DNA from: Benincasa hispida
Taxonomy: Eukaryota > Streptophyta > Magnoliopsida > Cucurbitales > Cucurbitaceae
DNA: 64,000 nt
Direction: 5' to 3'
Assembly: GCF_009727055.1 (NCBI RefSeq)
Contig: NW_024064458.1
Location: 763,245 to 827,244 of the forward strand
Part shown: positions 32,036-43,901 of the stretch, piece after piece
Layout: each line of letters begins with the position of its first letter
Position numbering within the stretch: the first letter of the stretch is position 1
Notes under the pieces: generated by a model
Databases searched by the model: none
The model's input: only the letters and a program-made list of their open reading frames with translations
Told to the model about the DNA's origin: nothing
Program-made: the position numbers and the translations under genes

Positions 32036-32892
32036 TCGACTTATGATGAGGCTAAAACATTCTTGATCGCATATCAAAGAATCATGAAGATTGGCAAGAG
32101 AGCGATCAACGAGTAAAATTTTGAGAAGGTAACAAAAACAATGGGGCCATCGCATCTTTACAAAATCAAATGAATGCAATGATTAATCTGTTACAGGGCA
32201 TTACAATCAACAACCTTGAAACGCAAAGAGGGTAGGTCAACGCAATTGAACAGATGAGCACGAGTTGTGCTACATGTGGAGAACGCACCCGATTGAAGAA
32301 TGTCCACGGAACCTGCAATCAGTCTACTTTGTAAAGAACAACCCTTTCTCTAATACATACAACCCTAGGTGGAGAAACCACCCCAATTTCGCTTGGAAAA
32401 TGACCAACAACAAAGTTATCAACCTATGGCGCAAAAAAAAGGACTGCTAGGATTTTTCCAACAAATTAACAGTCAACCGCAACATCAAGCTAGCAACTCG
32501 CAAACACTGCCCTCATCCTCTCTGGAGAACCTATTAAAACACTACATTGAAAAGAATGAGACGGTCCTCCAGAACTAGGCGACTTCCATCTGTAATCTAG
32601 AATCCAAATAGGACAGATTGCGGGAGAGTTGAAAAATAGACCACAAGGGACGTTGCCGAGCTCAACTGAGCTCCCTCGCAACCCGAGGAACACAGGGAAG
32701 GAGCAATGTCAAGTAGTTACCTTGCGAAGTGGATTGACGACAACAGAAGAAAAGAAGGAGCCAAGCAGCACCAATCCAATTGAGATGGAATCCAAGAACC
32801 CGTTGACACAAAATGAATCAGAAGAGCCCGAGACGATGGAACCAAAAGTTGCATCCACATCTAAGCCTATAGAACATGGAACAGTGAAGATA
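32036..32892 (+). pseudogene. G3 gag, C-terminal part
   Basis: Recognisable pieces in shifting frames: NGAIASLQNQMNAMINLLQG, a damaged zinc knuckle (CATCGE, then HPIEECPRN), NLQSVYFVKNNPFSNTYNP, LLGFFQQINSQPQHQASNSQ, LLKHYIEKNETVLQN and RPQGTLPSSTELPRN. Frameshifts lie near 32060, 32280 and 32400, and stops near 32577 and 32893. It parallels G1 13728-14612. Confidence 0.85.
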
Positions 32893-33640
32893 TAGCTACC
32901 ACCATTCCCACAAAGACTGAAGAAGAAGCAAAATGATGAAGGTCAGTATCATCTCTTTCTGAAAATGTTAAAACAATTACACATCAACATTCCTTTTACA
33001 GAAGCGATAGAGCAGATGCCAAAATATGTCAAGCTTTTAAAGGACATGATGTCAAAGAAAAGAAGTACAGGAAAGTTCGCTATGGTGGCGTTAACACAAA
33101 AATCAAACACCATAATCCCACTGAAGATGCGTGACCCAGGAAGCTTTACGATACCCTGCTCAATTGGCAGGATCTATATCGGTCAAGCGCTGTGCGACCT
33201 TGGGGCCACTATAAATTTGGTGCCCATTTCAATCTTCAAACAGTTGAATGTGGGGCAGCTGACGCCCACGACGGTGACTCTCCAACTTATGGACAGGTCC
33301 CTTGTACACCTTGAAGGAAAATTGAAAGATGTCTTGGTCACAATTGATAAATTCATTTTACCGACAAACTTCATCATTCTTGACTATGAGGTGGACAAAG
33401 ATGTACCCATCATATTGGGATGACCATTCTTATCTACTAGTCGTGCTCAAATTGATGTGTACAAAGGAGAGATCATGATGAGTATAAATGGGAAGAAGCT
33501 CAGGTTTAACATCATCAAAGCGATGAAGTATCCAAAAGATGAAGACCTATCCGATTCTGATGATGAACATAGTTGCAATGAAGAAGTAGAGTCCGAAGAA
33601 GAAAATGAAAGAGAAGATGCAACCGCATCTGTAGAAACAA
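32893..33640 (+). pseudogene. G3 aspartic protease and linker
   Basis: TAG at 32893-32895 precedes LPPFPQRLKKKQ. Then come LKMLKQLHINIPFTEAIEQM, FAMVALTQKSNTIIPLK, GSFTIPCSIGRIYIGQALCD, the active-site context LGATINLVPISIF, MDRSLVHLEGKLKDVLV, KDVPIILG, a TGA at 33421, and AQIDVYKGEIMMSINGKKLR. An acidic tail follows (DEDLSDSDDE). It is open for about 500 bp before the TGA. Confidence 0.88.
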
Positions 33641-35064
33641 CCACCTTAAAACTGCTCAGCATCCTGAAGAAGTACATAAAAGAAATTGGGTGGACGCTAG
33701 CAGATATAAGAGGAATTAGCCCAACATACTGCATACATAGAATTCATCTCGAAGAAAACCAAAAAGGGTCTATTGAACCTAAATGCAGACTGAACCCTAC
33801 GATGAAGGATTTTGTAAAAAAGGAGATCATTAAATGGTTGGACGCAGACATCATTTACCCAATCGCCGATAGCATGTGGATGAGCCCCATAGAATGCATG
33901 CCCAAAAAGGGAGGAATGACGATAGTCCCAAACGCTAACAACGAGTTAATACCAATAAGAATTGTCACTGATTCGCGGATTTGTATGGACTACCGAAAGC
34001 TCAATGCGACGACAAAGAAGGACCATTTCCCTTTGTCTTTTATTGATTAGATGCTAGACCGACTAACAGGAAATGATTACTTATGTTTTCTTGATGGGTA
34101 TGCGGGCTACAACCAGATAATGATCGCACCTGAAGACCAAGAAAAGACCATATTCACTTGCCCATATGGAACGTTTGCTTTTGGACGCATGCCGTTTGGA
34201 CTATGGAATGCGCCGAGCACATTTCAGAGGTGCATGATGGCAATATTCTCCGAGTATCTTGAGGATTTAGTGGAAATCTTTATGGACGACTTCTCAATTT
34301 ATGGGCAAACGTATGAAGTATGTCTGAAAAACTTGAAGAAGATATTAAAAAGATGCGAATAGAAAAATCTTGTGTTGAATTGGGAGGAATTCCATTTCAT
34401 GGTTAACGAAGGAATTGTGCACGGCACAAGGTTTCCAAGGAAGGGCTAGAGGTGGATAAAGTTAAGATTGAGGCCATTGAAAAACTTCCACCTCCAGTAA
34501 ATATGAAGGTTGTAAGGTGTTTCTTGGGACATGTAGGATTCTACCGTTGATTCGTGAAGAAATTCTTGAAGATAGCTCAACCATTGAGTGCGTTGTTAGA
34601 GGCTGACAGAACATTTGACTTTGATTCACAATGCCTCAACGCATTCAAAGTACTGAAGAATGTGTTAATCACCACGCCTATTTTGATCACACCCGACTGA
34701 ACAAAGCCATTTGAGATAATTTGTGATGCTAACGGTTATACGATGGGGGAAGTGTTAGCACAAAAGGAAAAAAAATGCTACACCCAATCGCATACGTGAG
34801 CAGAACATTGAACTCTACCCAGGAAAACTACATAAACACAGAAAATGAGCTTCTTGCGGTAATCTTTGCACTTGAGAAATTTAGAGCTTACTTGCTGGGA
34901 TCCAAAGTGATAGTTCACACCGACCACCCGACAATAAAATATTTAATGACCAAAAAAGATGCAAAGCCAAGGCTAATCCGATGGGTTCTCCTCCTCCAAG
35001 AATTCAACATGGAAATAATTGATTGCAAGAGGATAGGGAACCAGGTTGCTGACCACCTAAACTT
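33641..35064 (+). pseudogene. G3 reverse transcriptase and RNase H, cut by a copia fragment
   Basis: The RT start is fused by a deletion: the acidic tail runs straight into LKKYIKEIGWTLADIRG, about 80 codons shorter than G1. Then KWLDADIIYPIADSMWMSPI, RICMDYRKLN, FLDGYAGYNQIMIAPEDQ, CMMAIFSEYLEDLVEIFMDD (catalytic FMDD) and NWEEFHFM follow. A frameshift near 34420 and many stops follow to about 34770. RNase H resumes with [47 protein letters not shown] and QVADHL, where the copia piece is inserted. Confidence 0.9.
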
Positions 35065-35595
35065 TTTTCAAACCGGCTCAACAAGATCAAACGGATCGGT
35101 CCAGATGCTCTGGACCGGCTGATCAACATGCGCTGGCACATCAATGGAGGTGGGGGGTGGGTCGGGTCGATGAAAAGCGCACGGGCGCGCAGGTCGCAGA
35201 GGCGGGAGGTGAAAACAAGTCGGGCATGTCATTGACAGCTAGCACGTACAAGGCTACTTAGAACTAGGTCGGACCTCAGGCTGGCGGGTCGGGTCGTCGG
35301 GTCTGGTGGCTGAAACGGGTCTGGGATAAAAATTCCTTCAATTTTTGAAGTTGTCCTCTCTCTCGAAACCGAGCAATTATAACTTAATTTCAACTCTAAT
35401 GACTCTAAAAAATTACAGACCCTTTTTCACACATTAATGCTCATAAACGTGTGAGCAATTACAAATTTCCACAAGAAATTTAAAGAAAAAAAATGCCAAA
35501 ACCGTGATATATCCACTTTAGTCCACATTTCATTCAACACTTGAAAGAAAAGAAAAAAACTACCCACCAAAAGCAATTGAGCGTAATTAAAGCAT
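35065..35595 (-). other. Copia leader, with a GC-rich part
   Basis: It includes a GC-rich stretch (35130-35300, rich in GGGTCGGGTC) and an inverted repeat GGTCCAG ... CTGGACC at 35098-35116. The position next to the PBS and comparison with 56690-56960 suggest the leader of a related copia family. No ORF is convincing. Confidence 0.55.
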
Positions 35596-35607
35596 GCTCT
35601 GATACCA
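35596..35607 (-). other. Copia primer binding site (tRNA-iMet type)
   Basis: GCTCTGATACCA is the complement of TGGTATCAGAGC, the standard plant copia PBS, two bases from the LTR end. Confidence 0.9.
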
Positions 35608-35609
35608 CA

Positions 35610-37432
35610 TGATGGAACACGAGACATACGCAGCGGAATAAGGATCTAATTACACTCTAATTGCTTTTAATTAAAAAGAAAATAGCATGAAAATATAGAA
35701 AAAATAGTAAATTAAAAGTGAGTAGAGTACAACCTTTGTAGCTCCCGAAAAAATCTTTTCCTTGCTGAATCTCGACCCGAACTCTTCTGGACCACCACTA
35801 GAGTTTACCCGCTATTCTCTGAACCTAGAACCGGGTTGTGGGACCCGGTGAATGAAGGAATGAAAAGGGAAGAAATAGTGGTTCAAGATTAATGTGTGAA
35901 AGAAAGGAGAAATTTTGGAAATAATTATGGAAACCAAAAAAAAAAGAAAACTTTTTTCAAGAAGAAGAGAAAAATATTTCAAAAACCTCTTTTTTTGAAA
36001 AAATTACATGCATCTAATGTATGTAAAAACTCACCAAAATTCAACACCTCACAAAGCACTAAATCAAAGTGGGCTATGTATCATTCTGTTTACACATAGT
36101 CCACTTAAGTTAGTGGGATTATCCAACATTCCATTAACTCTAGTCAAGGGCAAAATGGTCTTTTTCTATTTGGTCAAAGTCCAACTTTGACTTTTAGCAG
36201 AAAAATCAACCTTTTGACTTTTTATAGTTTTGACCCTCTTGACTAATTTTGACCTCCCGAAAATGAATCCGCATTCATATTTTCGAAATTTAAATCACAT
36301 TTGAATATAGAGCGTCATACAAAAAATCGATAGTGATATCGCATATACTTGTCGGTTTTAATCCCTTTTCTTAATTTGAACAATTCAAATTAATCCAACA
36401 TATTTTCTAAGTTTAATCCATATTAGCTAGCAGGGGGACCTAATGGACCTACAGATCATAGGCTTCAACAATCTGAGATTAACCGGTAAAGCTCTTTAAC
36501 CGGTAAAACTCTTTAACCTAATTAATCAACATGTGTTAACTAACGAGTCATTCCACTAAAGTCCCTGTTGCACTCCCCTCACTGTAGATATGTTTTTGTC
36601 CATCTGATATAACCATAACCCGTAAGTCAATCTTTCACAGGTTATTCCTGGTCTTGGCTGGGTTAAAATACCGTTTTACCCCCGAGAACACTTTTTGTTC
36701 CTTTAGTACCACTGAACCTCTAAAGAACAATTGATTTGTGGTCCAACCAACAAATCCAGTTCCTCTCAGCCTAGTGAGAGGGTGGGGCCCCTTGTTCTAA
36801 TTCCGAAGTCAGCACTTAAGGGAACAACCTATCTACTATCCTTAGAGACGGGTAGGAGTGAAGTCCGTCTTGCACCCTATGTCCCCAACTATTTACCCGG
36901 TCTTACCCCTAAAATGGGAGGCTTATTGAGCCAGTGCTATTGAGTTGCTCTCACCCATGCAGATCTAAGGTCTTGAGTAAATAGGAGTTCATAGTTAGCT
37001 CAGGATTGAGATCGAGTTACCTAGGTCATCAAATTTGAATTAGTCAGTTTTAAACAGTAAACGATGTTATAAAGTAAAAGTGACTAAGTCGTGGTCCAGT
37101 CTTATATAAACTCATTGCATAGGATGCCCCCACTCACATATCTCTATATGAATTATTCAGGATCTCATCGTTTATACTAACTACAAAGTGGGCTGCATCC
37201 ATAATGTCCCCAAAACAAGGCGCCCAACCTTATCCCTATACTATAGACCATTTTAGGCTATATACTCGAACTTGAACCATGTTTATGTCATTACATAAAG
37301 TTCAAGTCTACATTAAATAGCCTTAGGACCTTGGATTCAAGATTACAATTTCAATAACAATTTTATCAAAAAACAAAATAGAATATGTTTATCAATTTAC
37401 AAACTACGAGTTTTAGGACATAAAATCCAACA
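35610..37432 (-). repeat. LTR E1 of a copia element (1823 bp)
   Basis: On the minus strand it starts TGTTGGATTTTATGTCC and ends GTTCCATCA before the PBS, so it is a 5' LTR. It is related to E2 (51869-53696) along its length, with shared blocks such as 36430-36700 with 52670-52930. Confidence 0.85.
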
Positions 37433-38537
37433 CTATCGAGATTAGAAAATCCGGAAGTAGACTGCATTCAGTCGGAGGTGAATGCATCCTTTCCAGATGA
37501 GCAGCTGTTCAAACATGAACAATTACCATGGTACGCAGATGTTGTCAATTACCTAGTCTGTGAGCAATTTCTAGAGAATTACACAGCCCACCAAAAGAGG
37601 CGGCTTATGCATGAATGTAAATCCTACTACTGGGACGAGCCGAATATTTACAAGAGAGGGTCAGACCAGATCTTGCGATTCTGTGTGCCAGAGACTGCTT
37701 TTCAGCGCATACTTTCTCAATGCCATGACTTACCCTATGGCGGACATTTCGAAGGTCAACACACAGGAGCAAAAGTATTACAAAGCGGCTATTATTGGCC
37801 GACTCTATTTAAGGATGCGCAAGATTATTCTATAAAATGTGACAAGTGCCAATGCACGGGAAACATTTCATAGAAGAATGTGATGCCGATGAATATTATA
37901 TTGGAATTGGAACTCTTCAACGTGTGGGGCATAGACTTCATGGGACAATTTCCACCATTAAATGGTCACAAGTACATTCTGTTGGCCGTCGATTATGTCT
38001 CCAAGTGGATTGATGCGGTGTCATGCATTACAAGCGATGCGGCGACAGTCTCCAGATTCTTGTGAAGAAACATCTTCACTTGTTTTGGCACCATACGTGC
38101 TATAATAAGTGATGAAGGCTTCCACTTTATCAATGGCATCATCAACAAGCTGCTGCTCAAGTACAATGTCCATCATAAGGTCGCCACTGCATATCACCCC
38201 TAGACAAACGGCCAAGTCGAGTTGTCTAATCGGGAAATCAAGTTGATCCTAGAAAAGGTGGTCAATCCCTCACGAAAGGATTGGGCCATGAAACTTGACG
38301 ATGCCTTGTGGGCATATAGAACTGCCTATAAAACACCCATAGGCATGTCCCCGTATGCGCTGGTATTTGGGAAGGCATGTCATTTACCGTTGGAATTAGA
38401 GCATAAGGCGCTATGGGCAGTGAAGAAGCTTAACTTTGATTTGAAGACTACAAAGGAGGAGAGAAAACTTTAGTTGCTCGAGCTATACGAATGGAGAATT
38501 CAAGCATATGAGAATGCCAAGATCTACAAGGAACATG
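37433..38537 (+). pseudogene. G3 integrase
   Basis: It continues after the copia piece: SRLENPEVD, LPWYADVVNYLVCEQFLENY, then the HHCC zinc finger (CHDLPYGGHFEGQHTGAKVL and KCDKCQCTGNIS). The DDE core has [33 protein letters not shown] and [20 protein letters not shown]. Then come [20 protein letters not shown] and [20 protein letters not shown]. Stops lie near 37872, 38063, 38202 and 38472, but it is otherwise intact. It ends inside the C-terminal domain where LTR B4 begins. Confidence 0.9.
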
Positions 38538-39563
38538 TGATGCGTGTTGTTATACGATGAAATAATGGAAAAGGATGCGATGGTGGAAAATGCATTGAGC
38601 ATGCAAGTTTTCTTAGCAAGATCCAAGTATAAATCCTACTGAGTTGCCTGGTAAGCCCAGGGTCGAACTCAGGGACTAAGGAAAACACTATGCCATGGTA
38701 ATTTTTAGATCACTTTGCAGTAACAAATAAATAAAAGAGTTGGTTGGTTTGTTGTTTACAGTATAAAATGTATGCGACAGAGTTGAGAAAAACGTTAATA
38801 ATACGAAAGATGTGATGAGTATGCGGGGGAACGGGTTGAGAAGGGGTTTAGCTAACACTTCCTAGGATTGCGTTCATGTTATGCGATCATGCTACACACA
38901 TACAATAGGAAATCATATCTCAATGCAAATGCTACGACATCTAGTTTTAGAACGCATGCGATATATGCGATGGTGTCTATAGGACTTACATCTAAGCCTC
39001 TATTCTTGTCTATGTGATAACGAATGACACACACACATATAAGGCAACCACATATTACCATAACCTATCTCTAGGGTGCATGCAATGCACGTTGGCAAAC
39101 AGAGCTTATCTCTAAGTCCCTATCTCTTGTTTATGCAAATCTAATCTTGCTCTCTCGAGTCTAGATTCTAACCTAGCTCTCTCAAGTCTTAGGTTCTTTC
39201 TTTAGACTCTCTCTTGAGTAGCTCTAAAGGGTGTTGGGCGTAACATAAGACAAGATGATAGCATGCAATGAAGATCCTAGGTCATGTTAGCTAAGTGCTT
39301 CTTAACCCATTCAATATATTTAGCTACTCATGCGTGTTTTAATGAGAGTGAACAGATGTAGATAAGCAAGTTCCATTTTATAAATATATAAACAAAATAC
39401 AGAATGACAATGCGAAATAAGAATAAAGAGTCTGGTAGCAATTTCTTGCTTCCCAAGGCTTTTATACTGTTCTTCTCTACTCTGCTCAAAAGATAATCTT
39501 GCTCTCGCAAGAGTCAGCCCTCTTTCTATTTTTCCACGCTCCCTGGCACTCTCTCGAGAAGAA
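38538..39563 (-). repeat. LTR B4 (minus, truncated) interrupting G3 integrase
   Basis: The left end TGATGCGTGTTG is the reverse complement of the family B LTR terminus. R/U5 (GCCCAGGGTCGAACTCAGGG near 38655) and the AGCAAGAAATTGCT hairpin (39431-39455) follow. Homology fades near 39563 before the U3 part. Neither the remaining U3 nor the end of G3 reappears, so the right part is lost. Confidence 0.78.
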
Positions 39564-39780
39564 CAATATAAAAACTATAGTTTATATGTTATATGTTATG
39601 TAACATATAATTATGTATATATGTATAATAAATTAGTTATTATGGATATATATATATATATATATATATACTGTCTCTTATACACATCTAGATGTGTATA
39701 AGAGACAGGTATAATATATTAAGTATTATATATATATTTGTAATTAATTAATTAATTAATCTTTTTTAAATTAATTATTT
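39564..39780. other. AT-rich junction with (TA)n and adapter
   Basis: Very AT-rich, with a TA microsatellite at about 39649-39670, ATTAATTAATTAATTAAT near 39740 and the adapter at 39671-39708. It may hold the start of the K1 LTR, but the boundaries are unreliable because of the adapter. Confidence 0.5.
39671..39708. other. Nextera mate-pair junction adapter (assembly artefact)
   Basis: The same 38 bp palindrome as at 3742, directly after a TA microsatellite. True continuity across this point is uncertain. Confidence 0.97.
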
Positions 39781-40293
39781 AATCTTTGATTTATTGGATG
39801 GCAATTAACTTCCTTCCCCAATTTTCTCTCCACCCACATTTGATATGGGTGGTTAACAGAGGATGCGCTTTCTTCTTCTTCCTCCTGCAACACAGAGAGA
39901 TCAGTGTTCTTTCAAGAAAAAAAAAAAAAAAGAAACTCCTTCTCTCCCCCTCTATTCTCTCAATCTTTTCTTCTCGCCCTCTCAATCCAATTTCACCAGA
40001 GCCTACACCTCCTAGATTCTCACTAGAAAATATTGAGGTTCCCTAGTGCTGGTGTCCATTTGGCCGATTTAGATTTCATAGTACATGATTTGCATAGAGA
40101 AGGGATTTCACGTGAAGAAGGTTTTCAAAGGTAAGGGTTTTTGAAACCCTAATTCTTTCTTTTGTATGCATGTTGTATTTTTCTATAAGTGCATAATTTT
40201 TGTGTTATTGTTTGTAAAATTTTAATTATGTGAAAATTGGGAAATTGGGACGATCCCACTTCCGCTCAAGGTCCCTTCATTATGGTTCCTTCA
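39781..40293 (+). repeat. K1 5' LTR, 3' portion
   Basis: It ends GGTTCCTTCA two bases before a copia PBS, parallel to the GTTCCATCA end of LTR E1. It holds a CT-rich stretch with an A15 run near 39920. The LTR start could not be fixed because of the adapter and the AT-rich DNA upstream. Confidence 0.6.
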
Positions 40294-40295
40294 AT

Positions 40296-40308
40296 TGGTA
40301 TCAGAGCC
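40296..40308 (+). other. K1 primer binding site (tRNA-iMet type)
   Basis: TGGTATCAGAGCC, the standard plant copia PBS, directly downstream of the LTR end. Confidence 0.9.
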
Positions 40309-41190
40309 AAGTTTTTTATCCCAGATTGCCATTTTTTTAAAATTAATTTTACACTATTCGTGGGTTTTGGATCTGCATTTTGTGATTATTTCATGTGATG
40401 ATTGTAGAATGTGATATTGCGTTGATCGATGTTTTCGAGATTGGATATAGATTTATGGCTTTTGCTTTATGAATTTCATTATGTAAAGGATCATGTTTTA
40501 GGGCATATTTTACTGTTATCAAGTCTGTGTTCAATTGTTGAGTCGTTCGTGGGTTCCCTATTCCTTTTCTGGAGATTTTGAGGATAAGTTCGACGATTTT
40601 TTGAAGAAGATCGAAGCATCACAGTGGGCGACTGTGCTACAGCATCGCAACGTTGTATCGTAGCGTTGCAATGCTGTGATGCAGTGATAATGGGCAGAAA
40701 TGCACGTTATTACAACGCAAAGATATAAAACAATGTAGGATTGCGACAGTAAAAATATGTAAAATAATGTCAAAAAGCAATAAGTTGAGAACATTGTGAT
40801 CGCATGCGTCCATCGTGTTAAAGCAGCTAATTTACATATTTTGTGCAGGAAAATGCATTGGCGCAAGGCAGAATGATGATCCAAGGAATTCAGCATCCGA
40901 ACGCATTAAGAGATTGCGACCGCAAGGCTATGCAATCATATGCGTTCGCGAAGATTAGCTCAAGAAGGTGGCTGCATAGAGACGGCGCATCAAGGTGAAA
41001 GCTTAATAAATCACGATAGAATGGAAAGCTGATGATGGTCGAATCTGAATTTAGTTGACAAGCCGTTAACGACACACTGTAGAAAGTACACTCAACTTTT
41101 CGGTGACAATTAATCGGTGCATTAGACAGAGATTTAATGACATCCCATCAGTGCAATCATTTGAGAGAAAAGCTTCTTCACCTTGATCTC

Positions 41191-41198
41191 TATAAATA
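41191..41198 (+). promoter_or_regulatory. TATA box of LTR B5
   Basis: TATAAATA after GATCTC, at the same place as in LTR B2. Confidence 0.65.
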
Positions 41199-42313
41199 CC
41201 AAAGGCCACCATCGAAAAAGGAGTTAGCCATATAGAGAGTTCACCATACAGAAGATAGTTAGCCGTTGTTCATAATTTTCTTACAATTAGAAGGCAGAGG
41301 CGAGAGAAGAGAGAAAACATCGGAATATCATTCCTAGTCAGCTTGAGAGAGTGCTGAGAGGCGTTGAGAATGGAGAGAGGGCCGACTCTTGCAAAAGCAA
41401 GAATATTCTTTCTGCCAGAGTAGAGCAAAACAGTGTAAAAGCCTTGGGAAGCAAGAAATTGCTGTCAGACCCCCTATCTTTAGTTTCCATTGTCATCCTG
41501 TATCTTGATTTCATTTATAAAATGGAATCTGCATCTCTACCTCTGTTCACTCTCTTTACATTATGCATGAGTAATTAAACCTCCGAATATGTTAAGAAGC
41601 ACTTAGCTAGCATGACTTAAGATCTTCATTATATGCTATCATCTTGTCTTATGTATGCGTCCATCAACCTTTTAGAGCTACTCGAGAGAGAGTCTAAAGA
41701 AAGAACCTAGACTTGAGAGAGCTAGGTTAGAATCTAGGCCTGAGAAAGTTAGATTAGAACCGCATAAGCAAGAGATAGAAACTTAGAGATAAATTCTATT
41801 TGCTAACATGCATCACATGCACCCTAGAAATAGGTTATGGTAGTATGCGGTCGCTTTGTGTATGTTTGTGTCATTCATCATTGCATAGACAAGAATAGAG
41901 GCTTAGACGTAAGTCCTATAGACATCATCACATACATCGCATGCGTCCTAAAACTAGGAGCTATAGCATTTGCATTGAGAAATGACTTGTTGTTGTATGT
42001 GTGTAGCATGATCGCATAACGTGAACGCAATCTTATGAAGTGTTAGCTAAATGCCTTCTCAATCCGTTCCCTTATATACTCTTTGTAACTTCTTCTGTTG
42101 TTATTAACTCTTTTCTCAATTCCAACGCATAGAATCTATACCTTAAACAAACATACCAATCAACTCATTGTTTTATTTGTCACCGCAAAGAAATCTGAAA
42201 TCACCGTCGTGTACTGTCTCCATAGTCTCTGTGTTTGACCATGGGCTTACCATGCAACATAGTAGGATTTATACTTGGATCTTGTTAGGAAAACTTGCAT
42301 GCAAAACACATAC

Positions 42314-43865
42314 TGATAACTTGTATAAATTCAAGTTATTGTGGCTCAAAAGTTGGAACAATTAGGGTCTTTAATGATAAAATCTCATCATTTTTAGAGA
42401 AAACACATGAAATTACTCGAACACTATCAAACTCATGCAAAAGAATGTTTATTTCTAAAATACTGCTGCATTAACGCATGATATTACAGGATCTCAACAA
42501 AAAGCTAACGCATGATTAAGAAAAGTGTCGCAGGCAAAATCTAACGCATGGGGCATGCGTCGAAGGGATTCAACGCAAGGAAGATTCATTGATTCATGTT
42601 GCTTGTGTCAAATCACCACTTGCAAGCATGGGCACCTGCAGTGGGCGGCATCTAAAAAGCATCTGAGTGTCAGGCGGCTGACCAGGGTATGGAATTTAAT
42701 GCTGCCCATCATCAAGTTGGAGAAGACCGACGCCCATAAATAGAAGAAATCCCACCAAACGGAAGGAGTTTTAGTCGAAGTTTTTAGAGTTTTAGTTCGG
42801 AGCTTAATTTAGAATATTAGATCTTTAGAGTTGTGCTATGGTGCCGAGAAGAACAAGAGGGAAGAGAACCACCACCATCGCCGATCAAGGAGCGGAGGAA
42901 GCTGAGATCGAGAGAGACATTTCTTCCAATTCTTCCACAAGTGGTTGTACACGATTAGAATTGAGCCAAAGAGGACAAGATATTGTACTCTGCGGCTTGA
43001 CTCCTTTCATTTCATCTTACTTATCGCTTTCATCTTCTCATTTGATTAAGTATTGGTTTTGTAAAGACAATCAGTTTCTTTATAAATTCTCATATTTGAT
43101 CTATCATACTTCTCCACTGTTTATTTCTTGTTTATGCTGGATGTATCTATAACTTCATGCAAAATTCCATTTTGAATGCTTAAGCCAACTAAATCAATTG
43201 GTAAAAGCATCTTTAGCTTAAACTATTTGAGATAATAAGTAAGCCAACATCAAGTTAGAAACGCTTGGTACATCTAGAGATAGACGCACTGGTGTTTTAT
43301 TGCATCCTGTGTTTGACGCATACATCCTAGAGATAGGTATTGTATGATATTCGCATTGAAAAGCGTCGAATAGAGTCTAACTCATAAATGAAGATAAACA
43401 AGTCATCTCATTTGCGTCATATTCTTGTTCATGTACATCTAACTTAGATTGACGCATATCACTTGCATCAAACTCCATTTTCACACGACCCATCATTCTC
43501 TACTCGACCCTTTTGTGTCTTCTTTCACACACACACACAGCAGCTTAGTGTAAATAACTCTTTGCTCCATACACTTAGGATATCTCTACAACAGTTACAA
43601 TGCAAGGTCTGCGTTAGCTTTAATCTGTGTCCCTGAGTTCGACCCTGGACTTACTAGGAACCTGAGTTGGATTTATACTTGGATCTGATTTAGAAAAACT
43701 TGAACGTCTATAGAGGAGTGTCATGCGTCCTGTTGCCCATCACTAATGCATCAACGCATCACTAACGCATCATAAACGCATCAACGAATCATTCACATTT
43801 GCACTTATTTTTCCAATTACTTTATACAATACACTCCTAAGCTGGAATCACAAAATCAACAAACA
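42314..43865 (+). mobile_element. Solo LTR D (1552 bp) nested in B5
   Basis: TGATAACTTG ... AACAAACA is flanked by a perfect CATAC duplication (42309-42313 and 43866-43870). It shares the tip hairpin design (42316-42339) and an R/U5 block (GTTCGACCCTGGACTTACTA near 43640) with the other gypsy LTRs, but the body differs, so I treat it as a separate family. A series of ATCAACGCATCA-like units lies at 43745-43795. An open frame at 42838-43152 within it has no recognisable match. Confidence 0.85.
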
Positions 43866-43901
43866 CATACACCATAATTTCATCATATTCACAACGCATC
43901 A

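Larger units (their letters stand above)
35065..37432 (-). mobile_element. Minus copia fragment (leader, PBS and LTR E1) in G3 pol
   Basis: LTR E1 occupies 35610-37432. The PBS follows at 35596-35607 and about 530 bp of leader at 35065-35595; then the element stops. Removing it rejoins the G3 pol (DHL to SRLENPEV). The two junctions do not show a clean 5 bp duplication (CTATC on the right, CCTAA on the left), so the inner end may have been lost by deletion. Confidence 0.8.
40685..43901 (+). mobile_element. Solo LTR B5 in the K1 leader, itself split by solo LTR D
   Basis: It starts TGATAATGGG at 40685 and ends ACGCATCA at 43901. It is flanked by TGCAG (40680-40684) and TGCGG (43902-43906), a 5 bp duplication with one change. 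B5 sequence is 40685-42313 plus 43871-43901 (about 1.66 kb). The TATA box is at 41191-41198 and the tip hairpin at 40685-40712. No internal region is present, so it is a solo LTR. Confidence 0.88.

Noticed and set aside
31925..32179. Minus ORF across the petG insert
   Set aside because: It is a shadow of the plastid and gag sequence on the other strand.
36731..36943. ORF sharing SALKGTT and LAPYVPNYL with 52945-53151
   Set aside because: Both lie in E-type copia LTRs, antisense to the element; explained by LTR homology.
42838..43152. 104-codon ORF starting MVPRRTRGKRTTTIAD in LTR D
   Set aside because: It lies inside a solo LTR bounded by a target duplication and matches no family I recognise; kept only as a note under that LTR.
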